A stretch of 64,000 nucleotides of DNA from Enterobacter sp. CC120223-11 (GTDB lineage: Bacteria > Pseudomonadota > Gammaproteobacteria > Enterobacterales > Enterobacteriaceae). The stretch lies in assembly GCF_900215375.1 (NCBI RefSeq), contig NZ_OBEF01000013.1:1-64000 (forward strand). Reading direction: 5' to 3'. The stretch's first letter is position 1. Each line of letters starts with the position of its first letter. Below, piece by piece: positions 47,092-55,583 of this stretch. The translations under genes were made by a program, and so were the position numbers. The notes below the pieces were generated by a model. It was not told the DNA's origin. It did no database searches and saw only the letters and a program-made list of their open reading frames with translations.

Positions 47092-47129
47092 AACCGCAGG
47101 TTTTCAGCCGAAAACGTTGCGGTTTTTTA
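47092..47129. terminator. Terminator shared by RyeA and yebY
   Basis: AACCGCA / TGCGGTT outer stem with an inner GTTTTC / GAAAAC stem. T-runs occur on both strands, so it can end RyeA (plus) and yebY (minus). Confidence 0.85.
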
Positions 47130-47156
47130 TTGCCAGTCAGCAGGTTAACGCTTCGG

Positions 47157-47495
47157 TTAACAGAGTTTCTCTGCGCGACTGATAAACGGCTCGAGGCTCA
47201 TCTTTTGCCCCGGATGGGCCGGGTCATCAACCTGAATCACCGAAATCGGCTGAGCCGTGGTTTTGCCCTCTTTCACTTCCTGCTCTGCAACGGCGTTAAG
47301 CGGATACTGCACCAGCGTACTCGGGTTGATCGCATACAGCGCGTTCCCCGGGCGGCAGGTCAGCATCACCTCTTCACGATTAAACGCCCACTGAGCTTTG
47401 CCAATTTCAAAACGGCTGACGGTAATCACCTGCGGTGCCGCCAGGACATTTCCGGATGTTGCTAAAAACAGCATTGATAGAACGAGTTTTTTCAT
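47157..47495 (-). CDS. yebY: YebY family periplasmic protein
   Basis: The 112-residue product has a signal peptide ([20 protein letters not shown]) followed by [20 protein letters not shown] and a tail SRAEKLC. Two cysteines (in MLTCRPGN and the terminal KLC) could form a disulfide. It is the last gene of the yobA-yebZ-yebY group, which in E. coli is copper-responsive. Function is unproven. Confidence 0.92.
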   Translation of the reverse strand: MKKLVLSMLFLATSGNVLAAPQVITVSRFEIGKAQWAFNREEVMLTCRPGNALYAINPSTLVQYPLNAVAEQEVKEGKTTAQPISVIQVDDPAHPGQKMSLEPFISRAEKLC

Positions 47496-47511
47496 GATAT
47501 CGCCACTTAAT

Positions 47512-48381
47512 TCAAAACGGTTCCCAGGTTGCGAACAAGCTGACTGACGCTAAAACCAGAGCCCCTAAAATAATTTCCAGTTGGGTGGTACGCAGAAACA
47601 ACATCTGAACCCGCTGCCGCTCTGCCGTCATCCGCGGCACCAGAACATACCTGTTCACCAGCGCGATTGCCACCATCAGCGCCACCAGCGCACATTTCAC
47701 CAACAGCAACTGGCCATACCCGGAGTCGGCGATAAGCTGACCCTGAACCAACCACGCATTCGCGATCCCGCTCAGCACCACGCCCGCTACCGCCACGTGG
47801 CCATAACGGGAATAGCGCATCATGGTGTGAATCGCCGGGCTTCGCCAGTGCCCCTGCGCCAGCCGCAGGCAATAGAGAAACGGCAGCAGCCCGCCAAACC
47901 AGGCACCCGCGCATAACAGATGTATCGCATGATTGCTGCGCTGCAAAACGCCCATGATGCCCTCCCGCATTGCGGCATGCCCCACGCCTGCCATCAGCAT
48001 AAACTGAGCGACGCACAGGATAAGCAGCAACGGAGCCAGTCGCGCTGGCCGGATGACGGCCACCAGCAACGCAGTCCACGTCAGCAGAATCTGCCAGAGC
48101 CACACGCTGCCAAAGCGCGTCTCCAGCACGGCAAGCCAGATATCCGGCTGAACCACATCAGGCCAGCCGTTGCCCATCAGCCCACCCTGCAACATCAGCA
48201 TCAGCGTGGCGGAGAAGGCGTTAATCAGCAGCGCCCCACGCAGCACGGGCAGAAAACGTTGCATCATCAGGCGACGCAGCGAGGGTATTGCCCACCAGGC
48301 ACCGTATAGCACAATGCCGAAGGACAGCATGATGGCGACAAAGTGCAGGCAGCGCAGCGCGACATAAACCGACGCCAGCAT
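47512..48381 (-). CDS. yebZ: CopD-family inner-membrane protein YebZ
   Basis: A 289-residue protein with about eight predicted helices belongs to the CopD (copper resistance D) family. It partners with the CopC-like YobA, encoded immediately upstream (2-nt gap). Together they may move or sense periplasmic copper. Conserved histidines are visible in [11 protein letters not shown] and [17 protein letters not shown]. Confidence 0.92.
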   Translation of the reverse strand: MLASVYVALRCLHFVAIMLSFGIVLYGAWWAIPSLRRLMMQRFLPVLRGALLINAFSATLMLMLQGGLMGNGWPDVVQPDIWLAVLETRFGSVWLWQILLTWTALLVAVIRPARLAPLLLILCVAQFMLMAGVGHAAMREGIMGVLQRSNHAIHLLCAGAWFGGLLPFLYCLRLAQGHWRSPAIHTMMRYSRYGHVAVAGVVLSGIANAWLVQGQLIADSGYGQLLLVKCALVALMVAIALVNRYVLVPRMTAERQRVQMLFLRTTQLEIILGALVLASVSLFATWEPF

Positions 48382-48383
48382 GG

Positions 48384-48758
48384 TTATTTCACGCTGAAAT
48401 GGTACTGGCCTTTGGTTTTGTGCCCATCAACGGACACCACGTGCCAGTCCACTGTGTAATCACCGGACTTAAGAGGCTGCTCCAGCGGCGCGATAAGCTG
48501 AGTATTGTCTTTCTCGTTGAGTTTGACGGCGCCAACAGGAATTTGCGTCTGCTGTGGGCCTGTCACTGTCACACCGCTGAATTTCACTTCAACACCTTCG
48601 GAGAAGTTCAGCGTTAGCGCCTGAGGCACCGCGGTGACCTGCGCGTCGGCGGCCGGGGTCTGATTTTTGAGATGAGCGTGAGCGAATACGGCGGAAGTCG
48701 TGAATACGCTGGTGAGCAAAATACCGACGCGCAGCGCGCGGGAGGCGTAAAGTTTCAT
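48384..48758 (-). CDS. yobA: CopC-family periplasmic copper-binding protein YobA
   Basis: This 124-residue protein has a signal peptide ending VFAHA, so that the mature form begins with a histidine (HAHLKNQTP), the CopC copper-ligand arrangement. The C-terminal VDWHVVSVDGHKTKGQYHF supplies further histidines. It is the first gene of the yobA-yebZ-yebY operon. Confidence 0.93.
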   Translation of the reverse strand: MKLYASRALRVGILLTSVFTTSAVFAHAHLKNQTPAADAQVTAVPQALTLNFSEGVEVKFSGVTVTGPQQTQIPVGAVKLNEKDNTQLIAPLEQPLKSGDYTVDWHVVSVDGHKTKGQYHFSVK

Positions 48759-48896
48759 TCTCTTTATTCCCTTTTGTTATTTATCTGGCGCAAAGGATAA
48801 CGCCCTATAATGAAGACGTCGAGATTCCAGGCCTCAGCGCTTGCTTTTTCGCGACGCGCTTAGTACTTTCAGCCGCGATATCTGAAGGAGTCCGTA

Positions 48897-49127
48897 ATGC
48901 AAACCAATCTGGCAAAAATCCCCCAGGACGAGATGGACAAGGTCAACGTCGATTTAGCCGCCGCCGGGGTCGCTTTTAAAGAGCGCTACAACATGCCAAT
49001 CGTCGCCGAAGTGGTTGAGCGCGAACAGCCCGCCCATCTGCGTGACTGGTTTCGCGAGCGGCTGATTGCTCACCGGCTGGCATCGGTAAATCTGTCTCGC
49101 CTGCCGTACGAACCCAAGCCCAAATAA
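48897..49127 (+). CDS. holE: DNA polymerase III theta subunit
   Basis: A 76-residue protein binds the epsilon proofreading subunit and stabilises the polymerase core. It reads [20 protein letters not shown] at the start, with three helices and the tail [18 protein letters not shown] lies 6 nt before the ATG. It is divergent from yobA. Confidence 0.97.
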   Translation: MQTNLAKIPQDEMDKVNVDLAAAGVAFKERYNMPIVAEVVEREQPAHLRDWFRERLIAHRLASVNLSRLPYEPKPK

Positions 49128-49245
49128 CTCTTACCGGGCGTTACACTTCCTTACACTCACCCTGCTACACTTCTTAATGGTTGTTGGAAAATTCTTAAGT
49201 GTGACTCACGGACGCTGAGTCGGGGAAAAGTGTAAGGAAGCCACT

Positions 49246-49938
49246 ATGCCCGCATGGACTATTGCTGCAGCACAGTACAAGGCCCGCAACAGGAACGTTG
49301 CGGAAAATATTGCCCATCATTTACGTTTTATCGAAGCCGCATCAAAACTTAAGTGTCAGCTGATTGTCTTTCCGGAACTGTCATTGACCGGTCCGGATAT
49401 CCCCGCACCACTTCCGCCGCCGCCCGATAACGACCTGCTCCAGCCCCTGAGCTTTGCTGCTTGCCGCCACGGGATGACGATTGTCGCCGGGCTACCGGTT
49501 GAACATAACGGCGTGAGTCAAAAAGGCGTGGCAATTTTCATGCCGGGCCTAACGTCGCCATTCACCCTTTACCAGGGAACAGGCATCTGTCTGACGCCAC
49601 AGGCCCGCCATATCAGCACTCTTGCACCAGAAGATGAAGGCAGCGAACTCGATCCTGACGCCTCACTGCTGGCAACCGGCACCTGTACCCACGAATTTCA
49701 GCAGCAGCAATCCGTGCAGCAACTGCAGCGGCTGGCGCATAAGTATGCCATCGCCGTGCTGAAGTCCAATTATGCAGGCGGCAGCGCGCTCTGGGATGAG
49801 CACGGGCAGCTTATCGTCCGCGCAGACGCTGGCGAACTGCTGTTGACCGGACGCAAATACGAAGGCGGCTGGGAAGGCGAGATCATTCCAATGCGGGAAA
49901 GCCTTTACGCCATTGACGAAAGCCTCTGCGACGCATAA
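49246..49938 (+). CDS. yobB: Carbon-nitrogen hydrolase family protein YobB, active site apparently eroded
   Basis: The 230-residue protein occupies the position of E. coli yobB between holE and exoX. The nitrilase fold is seen in QLIVFPELSLTGPDIP, containing the catalytic glutamate (about residue 44), and in SNYAGGSALWDEHGQLI near the end. The usual catalytic lysine motif (K-x-x-L) and the cysteine motif (C-Y-D-x-x-F-P-E) are not visible. The corresponding region (about 105-165) is short and divergent. It may be a non-catalytic member. It lies 28 nt upstream of exoX. Confidence 0.85.
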   Translation: MPAWTIAAAQYKARNRNVAENIAHHLRFIEAASKLKCQLIVFPELSLTGPDIPAPLPPPPDNDLLQPLSFAACRHGMTIVAGLPVEHNGVSQKGVAIFMPGLTSPFTLYQGTGICLTPQARHISTLAPEDEGSELDPDASLLATGTCTHEFQQQQSVQQLQRLAHKYAIAVLKSNYAGGSALWDEHGQLIVRADAGELLLTGRKYEGGWEGEIIPMRESLYAIDESLCDA

Positions 49939-49966
49939 CCTGCCTCTTTTCAGCCGGGAGAGCACC

Positions 49967-50626
49967 ATGTTACGCGTTATCGATACGGAAACCTGCGATT
50001 TACAGGGAGGCGTGGTTGAAATCGCCTCAGTCGACATTGTTGACGGCAAGATAACGAATCCCATGAGCCACCTGGTCCGACCCGACAGGCCAATCAGCCC
50101 GCAGGCAATGGCCATCCATCGCATTACGGAAGAGATGGTCGCCGACAAACCCTGGATTGAGGACGTGGTGCCTTGTTATCAGGGCAGCGCGTGGTACGTG
50201 GCGCACAACGCCAGCTTTGACCGCCGGGTGCTGCCTGAAATGAACGGCGAGTGGATTTGTACCATGAAGCTTGCCCGCCGCCTGTGGCCGGGCATCAAAT
50301 ACAGCAATATGGCGCTGTATAAGTCCCGCAAGCTCAGCGTCGCGACACCGCCCGGCCTGCATCATCACCGTGCGTTATACGACTGCTACATCACTGCCGC
50401 CCTGCTGATTGATATCATGAGCGTCTCCGGCTGGAACGCCGATCAGATGGCCGACATTACCGGCCGTCCGGCCTTAATGACCACCTTCACCTTTGGTAAG
50501 TACCGCGGAAAACCGGTGGCAGAGATTGCCGAGAAAGATCCCGGCTACCTCCGCTGGCTGTTTAATAATCTTAACTCAATGAGCCCGGAGCTGCGCCTGA
50601 CGCTTAAGCACTGGCTGGGCGAATAG
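49967..50626 (+). CDS. exoX: Exodeoxyribonuclease X
   Basis: This 219-residue DnaQ-superfamily 3'-5' exonuclease takes part in mismatch repair and ultraviolet tolerance. ExoI motif RVIDTETCD is at residues 3-11, ExoII HNASFDRRVL in the middle, and ExoIII HHRALYDCYITAALL later, giving a DEDDh set. A C-terminal extension ends LTLKHWLGE. ATG 49967 follows GGGAG. Its TAG abuts the convergent ptrB stop. Confidence 0.95.
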   Translation: MLRVIDTETCDLQGGVVEIASVDIVDGKITNPMSHLVRPDRPISPQAMAIHRITEEMVADKPWIEDVVPCYQGSAWYVAHNASFDRRVLPEMNGEWICTMKLARRLWPGIKYSNMALYKSRKLSVATPPGLHHHRALYDCYITAALLIDIMSVSGWNADQMADITGRPALMTTFTFGKYRGKPVAEIAEKDPGYLRWLFNNLNSMSPELRLTLKHWLGE

Positions 50627-52687
50627 CTATCGCGGCGCCTGGCCCGGCAGCGTGCCCTGGGCCAGCGCAATCAGAAACGTGTACTCCAGCGCCACGCCTT
50701 CATAGCTTTTAAAACGTCCTGATTTTCCTCCGTGCCCGGAATCCATGTCGGTGCAAAGCAGCAACAGGTTGTCGTCGGTTTTCAGCTCACGCAGCTTCGC
50801 CACCCATTTCGCCGGTTCCCAGTACTGCACCTGAGAATCGTGTAAACCCGTTGTGACCAGCAAATGCGGATACGCTTTCGACTCCACGTTGTCGTAGGGG
50901 CTGTAGCTTTTCATATAGTGGTAATACTCAGGCTCCTGAGGGTTCCCCCACTCCTCAAACTCCCCGGTGGTCAACGGGATGGATTCATCCAGCATCGTGG
51001 TCAGCACATCGACAAACGGCACCTGGGCAACAATGCCGTGGAACAACGCCGGTCGCGCATTGATCACGGAACCCATTAGCATGCCACCGGCGCTGCCGCC
51101 CATGCCGTAACACAGTGTCGGGTTGCCATACCCCTGAGCCAGCAGCACATCGCAGACATCGAGGTAGTCGTTGAAGGTATTTTTCTTCAGCAAAAATTTT
51201 CCGTCTTCGTACCACTGTTGTCCCAGTTCACCGCCGCCGCGAATATGGGCGATGGCAAACACAAAGCCCCTGTCGAGCAGGCTCAGACGGCTGCTGCTGA
51301 AATCGGCATCCATACTGGCGCCATAAGATCCATACCCATAAACCAGCAGCGGGTTGTTACCTTTGCGGAAATGTTCGCGGTGATAAACCAGCGACACGGG
51401 CACCTCTACGCCGTCGCGCGCTGTGATCCACAGATGCTCGCTGCGGTAGCGGCTGGCATCAAACCCCTGCACTTCCTGCTGTTTGAGCACCGTTCGCTCG
51501 CCGGTATCCATATTCAGCTCAAAGAGCGTGTCCGGCGTCGTCATCGACGAGTAGCCATAACGCAGACGCGCTGTGTCGGGCTCAGGATTGTAGGAGAGCC
51601 AGGTGACATACGCCGGGTCATCAAAGGCGATACCGGTAGATTCGCGGGTTTTACGGTTGATCTGCCGCAGGCTGGTCAGGCCGTGCTGACGTTCCTCCAC
51701 CACCAGCCAGTCGGTAAACAGCGTGAAGCCTTCCAGCATCACTTCGTCACGCGGAGGGATCAACGCTTCCCATCGGCTTTCATCACGGACGGGCGTGCGG
51801 TACAGGCCAAAGTTTTTCCCTTCACGGTTCGAACGCAGGTAAAAATTATTCTGGAAGTGGTCGAGGCTATATTCATGATCTTTACGACGAGGCAGGAAGC
51901 ACAGCGGCTGTGCGTCCGGAAGTTCGGCATCCAGCAGCAGCACTTCGCTGGTTGTGGCGCTCTCCAGATGAATAGTGATGTAGTGCTTTGAACTGGTCTT
52001 ATGCAGGCTGACGTAGAACGTATCGTCCCGCTCCTCGTATACCAGTTCATCCTCCGTGACAGCACTCCCGACAGTGTGCCGCCAGACCTGATACGGCAGC
52101 AGTGTTGTCGGGTGTTTGCGCACGTAATAAAGCGTATGCGAATCGTTGCCCCACACAAAGCCTGGCTCAACGTTCTCAAGCACTTCAGGATACCAGTTGG
52201 CGTTTTCCAGATGACGAATACGCAGGGCATACTGACGGCGGGAGAGATAATCTTCCGTCAGCGCCATCCGTTTATTGTCAGGAGAAATGCCGAGGCCACC
52301 GAGGGTATAAAACTCGCTGTGGGCCGCACGCTCGTTGCCGTCCAGCAGCAGCTCCCACTCATCCCACGCCTCTTTTTGCACCGACTGACGCTGATAAACG
52401 GCATATTCACAGCCCGGTTCGTAGATCTGCCGGTAACGATAGCCGTTTTTGCTGTACGGGGCGGACACCTCGCGCTGCGGGATGCGGTCAACAATCTCCT
52501 TCAGTACCTTATCCTGCAAACTACGCTGCGAAGCCATCACCTCGCGACCATAGTCGTTTTCCTGTTTGAGATAATCGAGCACGGCAGGCTGCGTGCGTTC
52601 GTCGTCACGCAGCCAGTAATAGTTGTCGATGCGGGTATCGCCATGAAGCGTCATGGCGTGGGGGATACGTTTTGCTTTTGGTGGCAT
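50627..52687 (-). CDS. ptrB: Oligopeptidase B
   Basis: This 686-residue S9-family serine peptidase cleaves after basic residues in short peptides in the cytoplasm. An N-terminal beta-propeller is followed by an alpha/beta hydrolase domain. The nucleophile lies in GGSAGGML (E. coli-like [11 protein letters not shown]), the aspartate in [10 protein letters not shown] and the histidine in [12 protein letters not shown] 52687 ([12 protein letters not shown]) gives the E. coli length. A TTG six codons upstream (52705) has a strong GGGGAGGT in front of it and could be the real start. Confidence 0.95.
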   Translation of the reverse strand: MPPKAKRIPHAMTLHGDTRIDNYYWLRDDERTQPAVLDYLKQENDYGREVMASQRSLQDKVLKEIVDRIPQREVSAPYSKNGYRYRQIYEPGCEYAVYQRQSVQKEAWDEWELLLDGNERAAHSEFYTLGGLGISPDNKRMALTEDYLSRRQYALRIRHLENANWYPEVLENVEPGFVWGNDSHTLYYVRKHPTTLLPYQVWRHTVGSAVTEDELVYEERDDTFYVSLHKTSSKHYITIHLESATTSEVLLLDAELPDAQPLCFLPRRKDHEYSLDHFQNNFYLRSNREGKNFGLYRTPVRDESRWEALIPPRDEVMLEGFTLFTDWLVVEERQHGLTSLRQINRKTRESTGIAFDDPAYVTWLSYNPEPDTARLRYGYSSMTTPDTLFELNMDTGERTVLKQQEVQGFDASRYRSEHLWITARDGVEVPVSLVYHREHFRKGNNPLLVYGYGSYGASMDADFSSSRLSLLDRGFVFAIAHIRGGGELGQQWYEDGKFLLKKNTFNDYLDVCDVLLAQGYGNPTLCYGMGGSAGGMLMGSVINARPALFHGIVAQVPFVDVLTTMLDESIPLTTGEFEEWGNPQEPEYYHYMKSYSPYDNVESKAYPHLLVTTGLHDSQVQYWEPAKWVAKLRELKTDDNLLLLCTDMDSGHGGKSGRFKSYEGVALEYTFLIALAQGTLPGQAPR

Positions 52688-52767
52688 GTCGTTGTTCTTC
52701 TGCAAATTACCTCCCCTAAGGGTGGCAAATGTGCAGAACGATGCAAGCGAAACATGCGATGTTGCGG

Positions 52768-53415
52768 TTAAAGTGCCTGTTTTTGCGCCTTTAAATCGGC
52801 CTCAATGCCGTCGCGCACGTCCTGTGGGATCGCCAGTGCATCGCCCAGCGCATTCAGATAACTGCGTTCCATAAAATGATCGACATCGATCGCCGCACAG
52901 CTCAGGAAATAAAGTTCCAGGGCTTCCTCCTCGTTTCGGACACCTTTGGCAAGCAGTTGAGGGTCCAGAGGCTGAGCTATCGCTTTATCCACCAGCTGCC
53001 GCCCCTGTGCCTCCACGCCCGCCTCGCGAAGCTGCTGGTCGATTACCGCCCGCTCTTTGTCATCGATATGCCCGTCGCTTTTTGCCGCAAAAACCAGCGC
53101 CAGGATTAAACGTTCGGTGCGCACATCCACGGGGCTCGTATGCTGACCGTATTCAGGTTCGTTCTGATGTGCGGTGAGAACTTTGTCTTTGTATTTGTTC
53201 CACAACACACTGCCTGCCACCGCGCCGCCACCGACAAGCAGCGCCCCGGTGCCGTATTTCGCCAGCAGCTTGCGGGAAGATTTGCTGGCAACCAGCAGCC
53301 CGGCAAGACCGCCGAGCGCCCCCGGTACCAGCATTTTGCTGAGCCCCTGCTCACCCGATGACTTAGCGGACGCCTGACCGAGCATTGACTGAAGTTGATT
53401 GAGCCAGTTTGCCAT
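52768..53415 (-). CDS. yebE: DUF533 membrane protein YebE
   Basis: A 215-residue inner-membrane protein has a glycine/alanine-rich hydrophobic region (about residues 30-70, [15 protein letters not shown]) and a C-terminal TerB-like helical domain ([21 protein letters not shown]). E. coli yebE is CpxR-controlled. I did not see a clear CpxR repeat pair upstream here. The neighbouring yebF and yebG of E. coli are missing. Confidence 0.93.
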   Translation of the reverse strand: MANWLNQLQSMLGQASAKSSGEQGLSKMLVPGALGGLAGLLVASKSSRKLLAKYGTGALLVGGGAVAGSVLWNKYKDKVLTAHQNEPEYGQHTSPVDVRTERLILALVFAAKSDGHIDDKERAVIDQQLREAGVEAQGRQLVDKAIAQPLDPQLLAKGVRNEEEALELYFLSCAAIDVDHFMERSYLNALGDALAIPQDVRDGIEADLKAQKQAL

Positions 53416-53538
53416 TTTACCCTCGCGGCACAGTGATTAATTTGTTCAGCCTAAGCGAGGCGATGTCAGGAAATGTCTGTGCAGGATAAAGATGCGCAAA
53501 TCAGCGAATGCCGTCAGCCATTTTTACCTGCAAGACAG

Positions 53539-53561
53539 ACGCAAACGTTTTCGTATATACT
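53539..53561 (+). promoter_or_regulatory. PurR operator and -10 of purT
   Basis: ACGCAAACGTTTTCGT (53539-53554) matches the PurR box ACGCAAACGTTTGCGT at all but one position. A -10 (TATACT) follows directly, so PurR would block RNA polymerase when hypoxanthine or guanine is present. Confidence 0.88.
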
Positions 53562-53592
53562 GACGGCCACTTTTTTACTGTGGAATTTTGTG

Positions 53593-54771
53593 ATGACTGT
53601 ACTTGGCACCGCGCTGCGTCCGGCAGCAACACGCGTGATGTTATTAGGCTCTGGCGAGCTGGGAAAAGAGGTCGCAATTGAATGTCAGCGCTTAGGGATC
53701 GAAGTGATTGCCGTCGATCGCTATGCGGACGCCCCGGCAATGCACGTGGCGCACCGCAGCCACGTCATCAATATGCTGGATGGACAGGCGCTTAAAGCCC
53801 TGGTTGAACGGGAAAAGCCTGACTATATCGTGCCGGAAATTGAAGCCATCGCCACCGATATGCTGATTGAGCTTGAGCAGTCCGGGCAGCGCGTTGTGCC
53901 CTGTGCCCGCGCCACAAAGCTCACAATGAACCGCGAAGGCATTCGTCGTCTTGCCGCAGAAGAGCTGAAACTTCCGACGTCCAGCTACCGCTTTGCCGAT
54001 GGCGAAGACAATTTCCGTCAGGCCGTCGCAGAAATCGGCCTGCCGTGCATCGTCAAACCGGTGATGAGCTCCTCCGGCAAGGGCCAGAGCTTTATCCGCA
54101 GCGAAGCACAATTAGCCGATGCCTGGCAGTATGCCCAGCAGGGTGGTCGCGCAGGCGCCGGGCGAGTGATTGTCGAAGGCGTGGTAAATTTTGATTTTGA
54201 AATCACGCTGCTCACCGTCAGCGCAGCAGATGGCGTCCATTTCTGCGCCCCGATTGGCCACCGACAGGAAGACGGCGACTACCGTGAGTCCTGGCAGCCG
54301 CAGCAGATGAGTGCGCTGGCGCAGGAGCGTGCCGAGGCCATTGCCCGCGACGTGGTGCTGGCGCTCGGAGGCTACGGGCTGTTTGGCGTGGAGCTGTTCG
54401 TCTGTGGTGATGAAGTGATTTTCAGCGAAGTCTCCCCTCGCCCACACGACACCGGCATGGTGACGCTGATTTCGCAGGATCTCTCCGAGTTCGCACTGCA
54501 CGTTCGCGCTTTTCTCGGTCTGCCTGTCGGTGCCATCCGCCAGTACGGCCCTTCCGCTTCGGCGGTGATCCTGCCGCAGCTGACAAGCACCAACGTGCAG
54601 TTCGGCAATCTCAATGCCGTCGTGGGCGCAGGCGTGCAGCTTCGTTTGTTCGGTAAACCAGAGATCGACGGTACCCGTCGTTTAGGCGTGGCGTTAGCCG
54701 TGGCAGACGATGTGGAAACGGCGGTAGAACGTGCAAAAGTGGCGGCTGACGCGGTCAGCGTGAAGGCATAA
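53593..54771 (+). CDS. purT: Formate-dependent phosphoribosylglycinamide formyltransferase PurT
   Basis: The 392-residue ATP-grasp enzyme forms formyl-GAR from GAR, formate and ATP, bypassing folate in purine synthesis. [20 protein letters not shown] near the start binds substrate. The ATP-grasp segment [13 protein letters not shown] and the metal site [13 protein letters not shown] are intact. ATG 53593 matches E. coli; an open frame extends 40 codons upstream over the PurR box. It is regulated by PurR. Confidence 0.97.
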   Translation: MTVLGTALRPAATRVMLLGSGELGKEVAIECQRLGIEVIAVDRYADAPAMHVAHRSHVINMLDGQALKALVEREKPDYIVPEIEAIATDMLIELEQSGQRVVPCARATKLTMNREGIRRLAAEELKLPTSSYRFADGEDNFRQAVAEIGLPCIVKPVMSSSGKGQSFIRSEAQLADAWQYAQQGGRAGAGRVIVEGVVNFDFEITLLTVSAADGVHFCAPIGHRQEDGDYRESWQPQQMSALAQERAEAIARDVVLALGGYGLFGVELFVCGDEVIFSEVSPRPHDTGMVTLISQDLSEFALHVRAFLGLPVGAIRQYGPSASAVILPQLTSTNVQFGNLNAVVGAGVQLRLFGKPEIDGTRRLGVALAVADDVETAVERAKVAADAVSVKA

Positions 54772-54801
54772 AAAAGCCCGGTGACGTATACGCTTACCGG
54801 G
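54771..54801 (-). terminator. Second terminator behind eda
   Basis: GCCCGGT / ACCGGGC stem; on the minus strand followed by a six-T run. It also overlaps the purT stop codon region on the plus strand. Confidence 0.6.
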
Positions 54802-54839
54802 CCAGACAGTGCGGGCTTATCAGAGTTCGATGCCGTTTG

Positions 54840-54873
54840 ATACCCTCTCCCACGGGAGAGGGTGCAAACACTA
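54840..54873 (-). repeat. Palindromic intergenic repeat, copy 3 (inverted)
   Basis: Read on the minus strand it begins TAGTGTTTGCACCCTCTCCC and closes with GGGAGAGGGT, sharing the first ten bases exactly with copy 1. It lies between two eda-side terminators. Confidence 0.6.
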
Positions 54874-54900
54874 AAAAACCTTCCTAAAAAGAAGGTTTTT
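54874..54900 (-). terminator. eda terminator
   Basis: AAAAACCTTC / GAAGGTTTTT stem, T-rich on both strands, starting 6 nt after the eda stop. Confidence 0.85.
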
Positions 54901-54905
54901 GCAGT

Positions 54906-55544
54906 TTACCTTGCGCCTTCCACCGCTTCGCGAGCGATTTTGGTGATGCGGTCGTAATCGCCGGATTCCAGCGCATCCGCCGGTACCAGCCAGGAGCCGC
55001 CGATACACAGCACGCTTTTCAGCGCCAGGTAGTCACGGTAGTTGGCCGGAGAGATACCGCCGGTTGGGCAGAAACGAATGTGGGCGAACGGGCCCGCGAT
55101 CGCCTGCAGCGCTTTGGTGCCGCCGTTAGCTTCCGCCGGGAAGAATTTGAACTCTTTCAGGCCGTAGTCCATGCCGAGCATCAGTTCAGATACGGTGCTG
55201 ATACCTGGGATCAGCGGAATGGTGCCTTCGGTCGCCGCTTTAAGCAGTGGCTCAGTCAGGCCCGGGCTGATAGCAAACTGTGCGCCCGCTTCGGTCACTT
55301 CTTTCAGCTGCTGCACGTTGGTCACGGTGCCTGCACCGACGATAGCGTCCGGCACTTCTTTGGCGATAGCGCGGATAGCGTCCATTGCACAGGCAGTACG
55401 CAGGGTCACTTCCAGGACGCGTACGCCACCAGCAACCAGCGCTTTGGCCATCGGCACAGCGTGTTCCAGTTTGTTCACCACGATAACCGGGACAACCGGG
55501 CCGTTGGTCAGGATTGCTTCTGCACTTGTTTTCCAGTTTTTCAT
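54906..55544 (-). CDS. eda: KDPG/KHG aldolase
   Basis: The 212-residue class I aldolase splits 2-keto-3-deoxy-6-phosphogluconate to pyruvate and glyceraldehyde 3-phosphate in the Entner-Doudoroff pathway. The Schiff-base lysine lies in [10 protein letters not shown], and the catalytic glutamate in RVLEVTLRT. Its start is 39 nt from the edd stop, so they form an edd-eda operon. Confidence 0.97.
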   Translation of the reverse strand: MKNWKTSAEAILTNGPVVPVIVVNKLEHAVPMAKALVAGGVRVLEVTLRTACAMDAIRAIAKEVPDAIVGAGTVTNVQQLKEVTEAGAQFAISPGLTEPLLKAATEGTIPLIPGISTVSELMLGMDYGLKEFKFFPAEANGGTKALQAIAGPFAHIRFCPTGGISPANYRDYLALKSVLCIGGSWLVPADALESGDYDRITKIAREAVEGAR

Positions 55545-55583
55545 CAGAGTTTTTCTCTCGCCAGAATGAGTAATCTTGTCGTG

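Larger units (their letters stand above)
46880..47129 (+). ncRNA. ryeA: Small RNA RyeA (SraC), antisense to SdsR
   Basis: The plus-strand sequence from AGAGCCGTGCGCTAAAAG onward corresponds to E. coli RyeA as I remember it, and ends at a strong terminator at 47092-47129. It completely overlaps SdsR on the other strand. The 5' end is set from the usual length of about 250 nt and is uncertain. Confidence 0.65.

Noticed and set aside
53473-53592. N-terminal extension of purT
   Set aside because: The extra 40 codons run over the PurR box and -10 element; the ATG at 53593 matches known PurT.
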